DNA from: Microcella frigidaquae
GTDB lineage: Bacteria; Actinomycetota; Actinomycetes; Actinomycetales; Microbacteriaceae
Length of the DNA stretch: 64,000 nt
NCBI RefSeq assembly: GCF_014200395.1
Contig: NZ_JACHBS010000001.1
Coordinates: 868,001 to 932,000, forward strand
Direction of reading: 5' to 3'
Every line of letters begins with the position of its first letter. The first letter of the stretch is position 1. The notes under the pieces were generated by a model. The model worked only from the letters and a program-made list of their open reading frames with translations. It had not been told where the DNA came from and made no database searches. Below, piece by piece: positions 24,367 to 32,482 of the stretch. The position numbers and the translations under genes are program-made.

Positions 24367-25697
24367 TGTCTAGTTTCAGGACATAGGAAACCCCTGTCTC
24401 ACGACATAGGAAACATCCCGACACCCTCAAGGACGTGTCCAAAGCGCGCCTGATCATCACCGCCATCACCATCCAGGGCCTGTCGCAAGCCGAAGCAGCC
24501 CGCACCTACGGCGTCTCACCCGGATGGGTGTCAAAACTCATGGCCCGCTGGCGCATCGACGGCGACGCGGCGCTGGAGCCGCGCTCCCGCCGCCCCCGCA
24601 CCACCCCGAACGCGATCCCTCCGACCACTGTTGAGCTGATCGTGCAGCTGCGCGAGCAGCTCACGCGGAAAGGTCTCGACGCCGGCGCCCACACCATCGC
24701 CTGGCACCTGCACCACCACCACGACACGGTCGTATCGCCGGCGACGATCTGGCGCACCCTGAAACGGCAAGGCCTCATCGAGCCCGAACCGAAGAAACGC
24801 CCCAAGTCCTCCTATGTCCGCTTCGAAGCCGCGCTGCCCAACGAACGCTGGCAGTCCGACGTCACCCACTATCGTCTCGACGGCGACGGCGACGGCGACG
24901 GCGCGAACGCCGAGATCCTGACCTGGCTGGATGACTGCACCCGCCTCGCCCTCTCGGTGACCGCCCACCAGGCGGTCACCACCCCGATCGTGGTCACCAC
25001 CTTCCGAGCTGCCGCCGAAAAGCACGGCGATCCCGCGTCAACGCTGACCGACAACGGCATGATCTTCACCGTCAAGCACTCCGGATACGGGCGCCGAGGA
25101 GGCCGCAACGCCTTCGAAACGGAACTGCGCAACCGGAACATCGTGCAGAAGAACGGCTCCCCCTCGCACCCGCAAACGCAGGGCAAGGTCGAACGGTTCC
25201 AGCAGACGATGAAGAACTGGCTCCGAGCGCAGACCCCGCAACCGGCGACGCTTCAGCAGCTGCAACAGCTGCTGGATGAGTTCGTCGAGGAATACAACTT
25301 TCGCCGCCCGCATCGGTCCCTGCCCCACCACGCGACCCCCGCAGCCCGCTACCAAGCCTTACCGAAAGCCTCCCCGACCCCCGGCGCACGAGACGCCGAC
25401 CACCACACGCGCATCCGCCACGACCGCATCGACAAGACCGGCTGCATCACCCTGCGCATCGCCAGCAGACTGCACCACATCGGCATCGGACGAACCCACA
25501 CCGGAACCCACGTTCTCGTGCTCGTCAACGACCTCGACGTCACCGTGATCAACGCCGCAACCGGCGAGCTGCTGCGCGAGCTCACCATCGACACCAGCCG
25601 CGACTATCAGCCCACCGGACGACCGAAAGGCCCCCAGAAACGAAGGAAACCCCCGAACCAATAGGTTCGAGGGTTTCCTATGTCCTGAGACAGGACA
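24367..25697 (+). mobile_element. Intact IS481-family insertion sequence, 1331 bp
   Basis: The element is bounded by imperfect terminal inverted repeats. The left end begins TGTCTAGTTTCAGGACATAG and the inward-read right end begins TGTCCTGTCTCAGGACATAG, agreeing at 24 of 27 positions through GGAAACCC. It carries one full-length DDE transposase and is flanked by 15-bp direct repeats, a duplication length known for IS481-family elements. ACATAGGAAAC occurs twice near the left end, a likely transposase-binding repeat. Intact ends, intact transposase and identical duplications indicate a recent insertion. Confidence 0.92.
24435..25664 (+). CDS. IS481-family transposase
   Basis: A 409-residue DDE-type transposase. 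It has an N-terminal HTH (GLSQAEAARTYGVSPGWVSK, residues 15-34) and an HTH_29/32-like second part. The rve integrase core has the catalytic triad Asp142 (WQSDVTHY), Asp206 (LTDNGM) and Glu253 (GKVERF). A C-terminal beta-rich extension (about 330-409) is typical of the actinobacterial subgroup. The start is GTG 24435 with AAGGA two nt upstream. A Gly-Asp repeat (DGDGDGDG, 149-156) interrupts the region after the first Asp. No frameshift is seen, so the enzyme should be functional. Confidence 0.93.
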   Translation: MSKARLIITAITIQGLSQAEAARTYGVSPGWVSKLMARWRIDGDAALEPRSRRPRTTPNAIPPTTVELIVQLREQLTRKGLDAGAHTIAWHLHHHHDTVVSPATIWRTLKRQGLIEPEPKKRPKSSYVRFEAALPNERWQSDVTHYRLDGDGDGDGANAEILTWLDDCTRLALSVTAHQAVTTPIVVTTFRAAAEKHGDPASTLTDNGMIFTVKHSGYGRRGGRNAFETELRNRNIVQKNGSPSHPQTQGKVERFQQTMKNWLRAQTPQPATLQQLQQLLDEFVEEYNFRRPHRSLPHHATPAARYQALPKASPTPGARDADHHTRIRHDRIDKTGCITLRIASRLHHIGIGRTHTGTHVLVLVNDLDVTVINAATGELLRELTIDTSRDYQPTGRPKGPQKRRKPPNQ

Positions 25698-25712
25698 TGG
25701 TTGCGGGGGCAG
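25698..25712. repeat. Right 15-bp target-site duplication (overlaps tRNA 3' end)
   Basis: Identical to 24352-24366. Because this copy belongs to the tRNA gene, the insertion left the tRNA sequence complete. Confidence 0.9.
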
Positions 25713-25774
25713 GATTTGAACCTACGACCTCTGGGTTATGAGCCCAGCGAGCTACCGAGCTGCTCCACCCCGCG
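25698..25774 (-). tRNA. Initiator tRNA-Met (CAU), CCA encoded
   Basis: The 77-nt reverse-strand gene folds into a full cloverleaf with acceptor 5' CGCGGGG and 3' CCCCGCA followed by ACCA. The C1:A72 mismatch and three G:C pairs at the base of the anticodon stem (GGG-CTCATAA-CCC) identify the initiator tRNA, not an elongator tRNA-Met. The T-loop GTTCAAATC is canonical. CCA is encoded in the DNA. The insertion sequence begins immediately after the last A of CCA, so the natural 3' trailer and terminator have been replaced by mobile-element sequence. Confidence 0.95.
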
Positions 25775-25815
25775 GCGTGCTTCCAGGGTAGCAGGCCCGG
25801 CGGGGCGGCCGCGAA

Positions 25816-27159
25816 TCAGGCCACGACCGAGGCCACCGCCGCGCTCGCCGTCGACGCCGTCGCAGGGCTGGCGATGACCGGGCTCGTGGGCGCACCGGCG
25901 ATCCAGGTGGGCACGGCGAGCGACTGGGTGTGGAGGACCTCTTCCACCTTCTCCGCGAGGCGGCGGAGGGTCGCCAGCTCGTCGGCGCTGGTGTGATTGC
26001 GCGGCTTCGTATCGATGACGCACAGCGCGCCGATGCGGCGACCGAACTCGTCCTCGATCGGCACTCCCGCGTAGTAGCGCAGTCCGGCATCGGTGACGAG
26101 CGGGTTCGCGGCGAAGCGCGGGTCGTGCGGAGCATCCGGAACCACCATGCCGTCCTCCTGCCGCACGGCGACGGCGCAGAACGACTGCTCGATCGGCACC
26201 GACTCGAGGTCGAGACCGAACCGGGAGACATGCCACTGCGTGTCGGGGCCGAGCACGGTGACGACGGCGGTGGGCACGTTGAGTGCGGCGGCGGCGATCG
26301 TGACGATGCGCTCGAGGCTCGGCGCGCGCTCGTCGAGGATGCCAGCGATGCGCTCAGCGTCGTCGACCCCGGAGGTGAGCCGCTCGACGGGAGCGCGCCC
26401 GCTCTCGCCGTCGCGCAGCGGCGCGGGCAGGTGCTCGACGAGCTCGGCGGCGAGTTGACCGGCCCAGAGCGTGTGCGTCTCGGTCGTGACGCGGCCAGCG
26501 GCACGCTGGGCGAGCGGCAGAACCGAGGTGAGTACGGTCAGCTGCCCGCAGGCGGGCGAGGCATCACGGACCCCGACGGCCTCCTCCACCACCTCGTCGG
26601 TAATCGCGTTGAGGGAGGGGGAGAACGCGTCGACGAGCCGGCCGTGAGCGACGCCGACACCCGGCTCGTCCCGCAAGGAGGGAATTCCGGTGATGAGCAG
26701 GGCGCGGCTGTCGCCCACCCGCGCTCGCCACACATCGACGACCGTTGCCACACGCTCACGCCACTCCGACCGGTCGATGCCGCGCAGGGCATCGACGTCA
26801 CCGACGGTGGTGATGACAGCGTCGTAGCGGCCGAGGTCGACCGTGGTGAGCACGGCGGCGAGCCCGGCGATCGTCATGAGGGGGTCAGCGATCACGTCGA
26901 CGACGACGCCGCGGCGGGTGCGCGCCCGCAGTGCGCGAGCCAGGGCACCGGGAAGTGCGAGGTCGTGGGAGGTCTGCCCGCGACCGACGGCGGCACCGCC
27001 CCCGACGAGGAGGATGCGGTCGGCGGCAGGGCCGTCGGCGACCGCGCGCGGCTGGTCGACCGGGCGCGGCTCAGCAGCGAACGCGCGCGTAGCGTGCTCA
27101 GCCCACTCGGCGATGGCCGGACGGGCGATGTGCAGTGCAGCGGCAGATAGTGCCGACAC
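25816..27159 (-). CDS. Degenerate SGNH-hydrolase-like domain fused to a GAF domain
   Basis: A 447-residue protein. The N-terminal 230 residues have the layout of SGNH/GDSL hydrolases, but the nucleophile block is RILLVGGGAAVGRG (48-61) where GDS with a catalytic Ser is expected. ITTVGDVDALRGIDRSEW stands for the GxND block. The C-terminal domain (about 270-425) is GAF: FCAVAVRQEDGMVVPDAPHD, FAANPLV, LRYYAGVPI, IGALCVIDT. An Ala/Ser/Thr-rich tail follows. GTG 27159 was chosen because GGAAGGAAG lies 4-5 nt upstream and the peptide then starts VSALSAAALH; ATG 27255 is possible. It is probably a sensory or regulatory protein and not an esterase. Confidence 0.72.
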   Translation of the reverse strand: MSALSAAALHIARPAIAEWAEHATRAFAAEPRPVDQPRAVADGPAADRILLVGGGAAVGRGQTSHDLALPGALARALRARTRRGVVVDVIADPLMTIAGLAAVLTTVDLGRYDAVITTVGDVDALRGIDRSEWRERVATVVDVWRARVGDSRALLITGIPSLRDEPGVGVAHGRLVDAFSPSLNAITDEVVEEAVGVRDASPACGQLTVLTSVLPLAQRAAGRVTTETHTLWAGQLAAELVEHLPAPLRDGESGRAPVERLTSGVDDAERIAGILDERAPSLERIVTIAAAALNVPTAVVTVLGPDTQWHVSRFGLDLESVPIEQSFCAVAVRQEDGMVVPDAPHDPRFAANPLVTDAGLRYYAGVPIEDEFGRRIGALCVIDTKPRNHTSADELATLRRLAEKVEEVLHTQSLAVPTWIAGAPTSPVIASPATASTASAAVASVVA

Positions 27160-27285
27160 GAGGCTTCCTTCCAAGCCCCCCTTCACCGTCCACGGTAGGG
27201 CGGAAAGGTGACGGCGCGTCATCCCCCGAGGAGGGCATCCCCGAATGGGGGACACACCGGGCGGTCTCCCCCCGCACTGCGCGGG

Positions 27286-28167
27286 CTAGCCTCGGCGGGT
27301 CGCGCCGAGGCTCATGCCGAGTGGCAGCCAGCGCGTGCCGGGCCACTGCCAGAGCCCGTCGCCGCGCGGCTCGAGAGCCTCGAACATCCGGTACGGCACC
27401 GCATCGTGCTCGTGCACGAAATCGAGGGTCAGCCCGGCGTCGATGAGGGCGGTCAGCGTCTGCCCCAGCGGGTGCATGAACTCGATGGTGCGGGTGATCG
27501 CGAGCTCCGCATCCGGATCGGCGTAATCGCCCGCCTCATCGATCTCGAGCGGGGCCGTCTCGAAGTACGAGAACCGCGGCGCCGGGAAGAGCGCGGGGCC
27601 GCCGTCGAGCAGGGCCGCGGGGGCGCCCTCGGGCACCTCGTCGAAGACGAAGGCCGACGGATGCCCGTCCGCGAAGTACAGCCGCCCGCCGGGCTTCAGG
27701 AACCAGGCGATGATGCGCGCCCACTCGGCGATGTCGGGCAGCCAGCCGATCGTTCCCCAGGTCGTGAACACGACGTCGAAGCCCTCCGGATCGGGCAGGG
27801 CGTGGCGGGCGTCGTAGAGATCGGCGCAGACGAAGCGGCTGCGGTCGCCCAACCCGAGCTCGTCGGCGATCGCCCGCGCCTGCTTCACCGCGGGCATCGA
27901 GAAGTCGAGCCCGACGACCGCGGCGCCGCGCTGAGCGAGCACGAGCGTGTCTGCCCCGAAGTGGCACTGCAGGTGCAGCACCCGGAGTCCCTCCCAGCCG
28001 TCGGGCGCGATGCGCCCCAGCTCGGCCTCCTCGATCGGGTAGAGCCGCCCGCGCCCCTCGCGCAGCGGGGTCAGGTCGTAGAAGTCGCTCGCGACGTGCA
28101 CGGGCACGACGGCATCCCAGTGGGCCCGGTTGAGCCGGGCCCACTCGGGTTCGTCGGTCTGCGCCAT
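27286..28167 (-). CDS. SAM-dependent class I methyltransferase
   Basis: A 293-residue protein with the Rossmann SAM-binding order: motif I VLHLQCHFGADTLVLAQRG (about 66-84), GLDFSMPAV after strand 2, CADLYDARHALP, and DVVFTTWGTIGWLPD at strand 4, followed by LKPGGRLYFADGHP. This is the small-molecule methyltransferase type (Methyltransf_11/25). The substrate is unknown. It sits between the SGNH-GAF gene and the UPF0182 gene on the same strand, 42 bp from the latter. The start is ATG 28167 (MAQTDEPEWARLN). Confidence 0.85.
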   Translation of the reverse strand: MAQTDEPEWARLNRAHWDAVVPVHVASDFYDLTPLREGRGRLYPIEEAELGRIAPDGWEGLRVLHLQCHFGADTLVLAQRGAAVVGLDFSMPAVKQARAIADELGLGDRSRFVCADLYDARHALPDPEGFDVVFTTWGTIGWLPDIAEWARIIAWFLKPGGRLYFADGHPSAFVFDEVPEGAPAALLDGGPALFPAPRFSYFETAPLEIDEAGDYADPDAELAITRTIEFMHPLGQTLTALIDAGLTLDFVHEHDAVPYRMFEALEPRGDGLWQWPGTRWLPLGMSLGATRRG

Positions 28168-28209
28168 GGGCGGAGTCGGATCGCCTGCCGGTCGGCCTCC
28201 TCGGTCGGG

Positions 28210-31098
28210 CTACTCGCTCAGCGCGAGAGCCCGCTCGAGGGCCTCCTGGAGGCGCTGGTCGGCCTCGGCCGCCGCGACCAGATCGTTGTCCGCGTACGCC
28301 TGCTGGCGCTCGAGCAGAGCCTGGCGGGCATCCTGCAGCGCCGCTGCCAGCTCAGCCGAGATCTCGACACCGGGCTCGGTCGGGTCGGTCGGCTCCGTGG
28401 GGTCGGTCGGGTCGGTCGGGTCGGTCGGGTCCGTGGGGTCGACGTCGCCGTCGCCGGCGTTCGCCCCCGAGTCGCCGCCGAACAGCACGTCGAGCGCCTC
28501 GTCGAGCGTGTCCTCGAAGGCGATCCGCTCGCCGAAGGCCACCAGCACCTTGCGGAGCAGTGGGAAGCTCGTCTCACCCGTCGAGCGCACGTAGACCGGC
28601 TGCACGTACAGGAAGCCTCCGCCGACCGGGAGGGTCAGCAGGTTGCCCTGCAGCACCTCGGTCTCGCCGCGCTGCAGCAGCGCCAGCTGGTTCGCCACCT
28701 CGGTGTCGGAGTTGAACTGGTTCTGCACCTGGCCGGGGCCGGGGATCGTCTGCGACGGGAGCGTGAGCAGCGTCAGCTTGCCGTAGTCCTCCCCCGCATC
28801 CGCGTTCGCCGCGAGGTAGCCGGTGAGAACGTTGCGCTCGTTCTCGCTCGCAGTGCGCGGAATGAAGGTCGAGTACAGGGTGAAGCCGGGAGCATCAGCG
28901 CCGGGCACCTGCATGGTCAGGTAGTACGGCGGCTGCAGCGTCGGCGCGGCCGCGAGCGACGTCGGGTCGTTCGGCGTGCGCCACTCGTCGTCGGTCGAGA
29001 AGAACGAGCCCGGGTCGGTCACGTGGTACGCGCCGAGGATGTTGCGCTGCACCTTGAACAGGTCAGCCGGGTAGCGCACGTGCGACAGCAGCTGCTCGCT
29101 CATCTCCGACGCCGGCTCGAGGGTGGTCGGGAAGATCTTCTGCCAGGTCTGCAGGATCGGATCCTCGGTGTCCCACGCATACAGGGTCACACTGCCGTCA
29201 TACGCGTCGACCGTCGCCTTCACCGAGTTGCGGATGTAGTTGATCTGGTCGAGCGGGAACGCCGGGGCGGGGGTGTACGTGTCGGCGATAGCTTCGCTGA
29301 GCGCCACCGTCGTCGAGTACGGGTAGTTCGCCGTGGTCGTGTAGCCGTCGACCACCCAGACGATGCGCCCGTCGACGATCGCCGGGTACGGGTCGTTGTC
29401 GAGCGTCAGGTACGGCGCCGCCTTCTGCACACGGTCGAGCGGGTTGCGGTCGTAGAGGATCTGCGACTCGTCGGTGACCGCCTCCGAGAGGAAGATCTGC
29501 TCCGACTGGAACTTGATCGCGTACAGCAGGCGCTTGAACACGTTGTCGAGCGCCGGGCCGCCGTCACCGGTGAAGGTGTAGGTGGCGTTGCCCTCCTGAT
29601 CGGCGCTGCCCTCGGATGGGAAGTCGAGCTCGAGGTTGTCGCCGCCGCCCACGATCGAATAGGTGGGCGAGAACTCGCCGAAGTAGATGCGCGGCTGGTA
29701 CTCGCCGAGCTCGTCGGTGAGCAGACCGTTGGCGGGGATGCCGCCCTCGAGGAACTGCGGTCGGCCGTCGTCGGTGCGCTGGTTGCCGTAGGCCGCGACC
29801 ACGCCGTAGCCGTGCGTGAACACGATCGTGTTGTTGTACCAGTTCTGCGAGGTCTGGCCGGCGGGGTTGAGCTCGCGCAGCGAGATGACCGTGTCCTGCG
29901 TGCGGCCGTCGATCTCGTAGCGGCCCACGTCGAGGAACTCGGGGAACTGGTAGTACTGCCGGAACTGCTCGAGCTGCGCGAAGGCGTCGCTCACCAGGGC
30001 GGGGTCGATGATGCGGATGTTCGCCGTGGTCTCCGCGTCCTCCCGCAGTGCACCCTGCTCGGCGTCGGTGACCGCGTCGTAACTGATCTCCTCGATGCCG
30101 GAGACGTTGTAGGCGTCGCGCGTGGCCTCGATGTTGCGCTCGATGTAGGGCGCCTCGACCGTGCGGGCGCTCGGCTCGACCTGGAAGCGCTGCACGATCC
30201 AGGGGTAGACGCTGCCGATCAGCAGGCCGCTGATGACCAGCAGGGCGGTGCCGACGATCGGCAGGCGCCAGCGGCCGATGACCGCCGTGACGAGGAAGAG
30301 CACGGCGACGAGCATCGCGATGCCGGCGAGGATCGCGCGGCCCGGGATCGTCGCGTTGACCTCGGTGAAGCCCGCACCGATCGCGAGGAAGCCGTCGCTG
30401 GGCTGGATCACGGTCGCGTACTGGTCGAGCCAGATGCTGACCCCCTGCAGGGCCGCATACAGCGCCGCGAGGATGGCGAGCTGGATGCGCGCCGTGCGCG
30501 AGATGCGGATCTCGCGCCCGTTGACGCTGATCGCGCCGTAGAGGTAGCTCGTGGCGAGCGCCGCCAGGCCGGCGAGCAGGATCACGGCCGAGGCGAAGGC
30601 CACGACGCCGCGCCAGAAGGGCAGCTCCCAGACGAAGAAGGAGACGTCGAGGCCGAACTGCGGGTCGGTCTGGCCGAACGGCGTGCGGTTCCACCACTGC
30701 AGCACGAGCTGCCACTGCCCGGCCGCGGTGACACCGGCGAACAGGCCGAGCACCGCCGGAATACCTAGCATGGCGACCTTGCGTAGCGGCTCGACGACCT
30801 CCTGGTAGCGGTCGAGCTGCGAGTTGAGCTTCGCGTAGACGGGTCGCGAGCGGTAGGCGATCTGGAGGCTCGCCCACACGGGCAGGAACATGCCGAGGAA
30901 GCCGACGAGGAACATGGCGCCGGTGGCGATCCACTGCGTCGTCAGAACGGGAAGGAACCCGAGCTGGTCGAACCAGAGGATGTCGGTGTACACGTTCGCG
31001 AAGACGAAGAACAGCACGACCAGCGCGCCGAGGATGGCGGCGGAGATCGCGAGGGTCGAACGGGAACGGTTGGCGGGCGGCGCTGCGGTGGTCGTCAC
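28210..31098 (-). CDS. UPF0182 family large membrane protein
   Basis: A 962-residue protein with seven N-terminal transmembrane helices (first near 19-35; others through about residue 305), then a large extracytoplasmic domain. Family features include SFFVWELPFWRG, NWYNNTIVFTHGYG, VDGYTTTANYPYSTT and IPRTASENERNVLTGYLAAN. It is present across actinobacteria, with no settled function. The C-terminus carries a Thr-Asp-Pro repeat region (about 888-907) before a final coiled helix. The gene neighbours the PDZ/Lon-like protease gene, as in mycobacteria. Confidence 0.93.
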   Translation of the reverse strand: MTTTAAPPANRSRSTLAISAAILGALVVLFFVFANVYTDILWFDQLGFLPVLTTQWIATGAMFLVGFLGMFLPVWASLQIAYRSRPVYAKLNSQLDRYQEVVEPLRKVAMLGIPAVLGLFAGVTAAGQWQLVLQWWNRTPFGQTDPQFGLDVSFFVWELPFWRGVVAFASAVILLAGLAALATSYLYGAISVNGREIRISRTARIQLAILAALYAALQGVSIWLDQYATVIQPSDGFLAIGAGFTEVNATIPGRAILAGIAMLVAVLFLVTAVIGRWRLPIVGTALLVISGLLIGSVYPWIVQRFQVEPSARTVEAPYIERNIEATRDAYNVSGIEEISYDAVTDAEQGALREDAETTANIRIIDPALVSDAFAQLEQFRQYYQFPEFLDVGRYEIDGRTQDTVISLRELNPAGQTSQNWYNNTIVFTHGYGVVAAYGNQRTDDGRPQFLEGGIPANGLLTDELGEYQPRIYFGEFSPTYSIVGGGDNLELDFPSEGSADQEGNATYTFTGDGGPALDNVFKRLLYAIKFQSEQIFLSEAVTDESQILYDRNPLDRVQKAAPYLTLDNDPYPAIVDGRIVWVVDGYTTTANYPYSTTVALSEAIADTYTPAPAFPLDQINYIRNSVKATVDAYDGSVTLYAWDTEDPILQTWQKIFPTTLEPASEMSEQLLSHVRYPADLFKVQRNILGAYHVTDPGSFFSTDDEWRTPNDPTSLAAAPTLQPPYYLTMQVPGADAPGFTLYSTFIPRTASENERNVLTGYLAANADAGEDYGKLTLLTLPSQTIPGPGQVQNQFNSDTEVANQLALLQRGETEVLQGNLLTLPVGGGFLYVQPVYVRSTGETSFPLLRKVLVAFGERIAFEDTLDEALDVLFGGDSGANAGDGDVDPTDPTDPTDPTDPTEPTDPTEPGVEISAELAAALQDARQALLERQQAYADNDLVAAAEADQRLQEALERALALSE
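28378..28440. repeat. Tandem 9-bp repeats coding for Thr-Asp-Pro units
   Basis: A run of near-identical GGTCGGTCG-type nonamers encodes a T-D-P / T-E-P tract in the C-terminal region of the UPF0182 protein. It is in frame and coding, so copy-number change would alter linker length without a frameshift. Confidence 0.75.
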
Positions 31099-31210
31099 GG
31101 GGGCTCCCAGAGTCGGCGGGCGAACCCCGTCAGACTATCGGGCCGAGTCTTGGAAGCACCCTCGACCGGGGGCTCTGTTCGCCGTCAGCGTTCGCCGTCA
31201 GCGCTCGCCG

Positions 31211-32350
31211 TCAGCGCTCGCAGCGCGCGAGCTCGTCGAGCCCCTCGTCGTCGGCGATGGCCTGCAGCACGCCGATGGCCTCATCGAGGGTCGCCACCGC
31301 GAACACCTCCAGACCGTTCGGGATGCTCCCCGCAACCTCGTCGCAGTTGTCGACAGGCGCCAGGAACCAGTCGGCACCGAACCCGACCGCACCGTGCATC
31401 TTCTGCACGATGCCGCCGATCGGCCCGACGGTGCCGTCGGCCGCGATCGTGCCCGTGCCGGCGACCTCCGCACCGCCCGCGAGCGAGCCGGGCGTCAGCT
31501 TGTCGATGACCCCGAGGGCGAACATCATGCCCGCGCTCGGGCCGCCCACGTTCTCGAGCTCGATGTCGACCTCGAAGGGGAAGACGTACTCGCCCGCGAT
31601 GAGCACCCCGATCACCGGCACGCGCGGCTCGACGTCGCTGAGGCGCGGGACGACCTCGATGGTGCGCTCCGACCCGCCGCGCAGCACGAGGAGCGACGCG
31701 GAGTCGGCCGTGCCGTTGTCGGCGATCGCGGCGCGGAGCGCCGTGACATCCCGAACCGGCTCGTCGTTCACGGCGAGGATGATGTCGTCGGCCCGCACCA
31801 GGCCGGTCGCCGGGCTGTCGTCGAGCGTCTCGACCACGCGCAGCTGGCTCTCGTAGGGCTCGCCGAGGGCGCGCAGCGCGGCGGCCACGGCCTCCTGCTG
31901 CGAGTTCTCCATGTCGATGCGGCTCTGCTCGCGGCGGTCTTCGGAGGACACCCCGGGCGGGAAGACCGCGTCGATCGGCACGACGGCCTGGCTCGGGTCG
32001 ACCCAGGCCCGGATCACCTCGAACCAGGAGGGCGGCTGCTCCCGGTTGCCGTAGATGTTGACCGTGGTCAGGCTCAGCGAACCGGGGGTGTCGTAGGTGG
32101 GCTCGCCCGGGATCGAGATGAGGGGCAGCTCGTCCTCCCCGACCGTGACGGAGCCGAGGGTGTTGAACACCGGGCCGGGCCGCTCGATGACGTACGGCGA
32201 GGGCAGCACCGCGAGGCCGAAGACACCGAACAGGGTGAGCGCGAGCAGCAGCCAGCCGACTCGGCGGCCCCGCTGACGCGCATCCAGCACCACGGGGTCG
32301 TCGTCGGGGTCGAGCGCGTCGCCGCGGGCATCGACGGTGAACAGGCTCAC
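31211..32350 (-). CDS. PDZ-domain Lon-like (S16) membrane protease, YlbL type
   Basis: A 379-residue protein. It has one transmembrane helix near residues 27-47 (VGWLLLALTLFGVFGLAVL), a PDZ domain near 165-235 (ATGLVRADDIILAVNDEPV) and a C-terminal S16 peptidase domain with the Ser272 (GGPSAG) and Lys317 (GIVQKM) dyad. The active domain faces outside. GTG 32350 was chosen because GAGAGGAG lies 5 nt upstream. It is divergent from the DUF2342 gene and upstream of UPF0182, the order known from actinobacterial genomes. It probably degrades or processes membrane or exported proteins. Confidence 0.9.
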   Translation of the reverse strand: MSLFTVDARGDALDPDDDPVVLDARQRGRRVGWLLLALTLFGVFGLAVLPSPYVIERPGPVFNTLGSVTVGEDELPLISIPGEPTYDTPGSLSLTTVNIYGNREQPPSWFEVIRAWVDPSQAVVPIDAVFPPGVSSEDRREQSRIDMENSQQEAVAAALRALGEPYESQLRVVETLDDSPATGLVRADDIILAVNDEPVRDVTALRAAIADNGTADSASLLVLRGGSERTIEVVPRLSDVEPRVPVIGVLIAGEYVFPFEVDIELENVGGPSAGMMFALGVIDKLTPGSLAGGAEVAGTGTIAADGTVGPIGGIVQKMHGAVGFGADWFLAPVDNCDEVAGSIPNGLEVFAVATLDEAIGVLQAIADDEGLDELARCER

Positions 32351-32469
32351 CGGGCTCCTCTCGAGGGCTCTGCGGGGCCTCGACGGGCCTCGGGCGGGTG
32401 TTCGCCCACGGCGCAGAGCCGCGGGGGTCAGCCTAGGCGAAAACCCATCGGGCACCGAGGCATGCCCGT

Positions 32470-32475
32470 TAGCGT
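32470..32475 (+). promoter_or_regulatory. -10 element TAGCGT of the DUF2342 gene
   Basis: TAGCGT ends 7 nt before ATG 32483, which predicts a leaderless transcript. AGGAG also lies between them but only 2 nt from the ATG. Confidence 0.5.
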
Positions 32476-32482
32476 AGGAGCC

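Noticed and set aside
24352..25712. A tRNA-targeted integrative element or prophage, because of the 15-bp repeat of the tRNA 3' end
   Set aside because: The enclosed DNA is a single 1.3-kb element with terminal inverted repeats and a DDE transposase. There is no integrase or cargo, so the repeat is a target-site duplication.
18975..27255. A shared AATGGGGGACA word upstream of the hybrid kinase/aminotransferase gap (near 18980) and of the SGNH-GAF gene (near 27244)
   Set aside because: Only two occurrences were found, with no palindrome or promoter geometry. This is too little to claim a regulatory site.
28378..28440. A repeat array suggestive of CRISPR
   Set aside because: The units are 9 bp without spacers and encode Thr-Asp-Pro in frame. 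No CRISPR array or cas gene was seen anywhere.
27208..30768. A forward-strand open frame of about 1190 codons
   Set aside because: It lies antisense to the UPF0182 and methyltransferase genes, has Arg/Glu/Gly/Val-biased composition typical of GC-rich shadow frames, and no domain.
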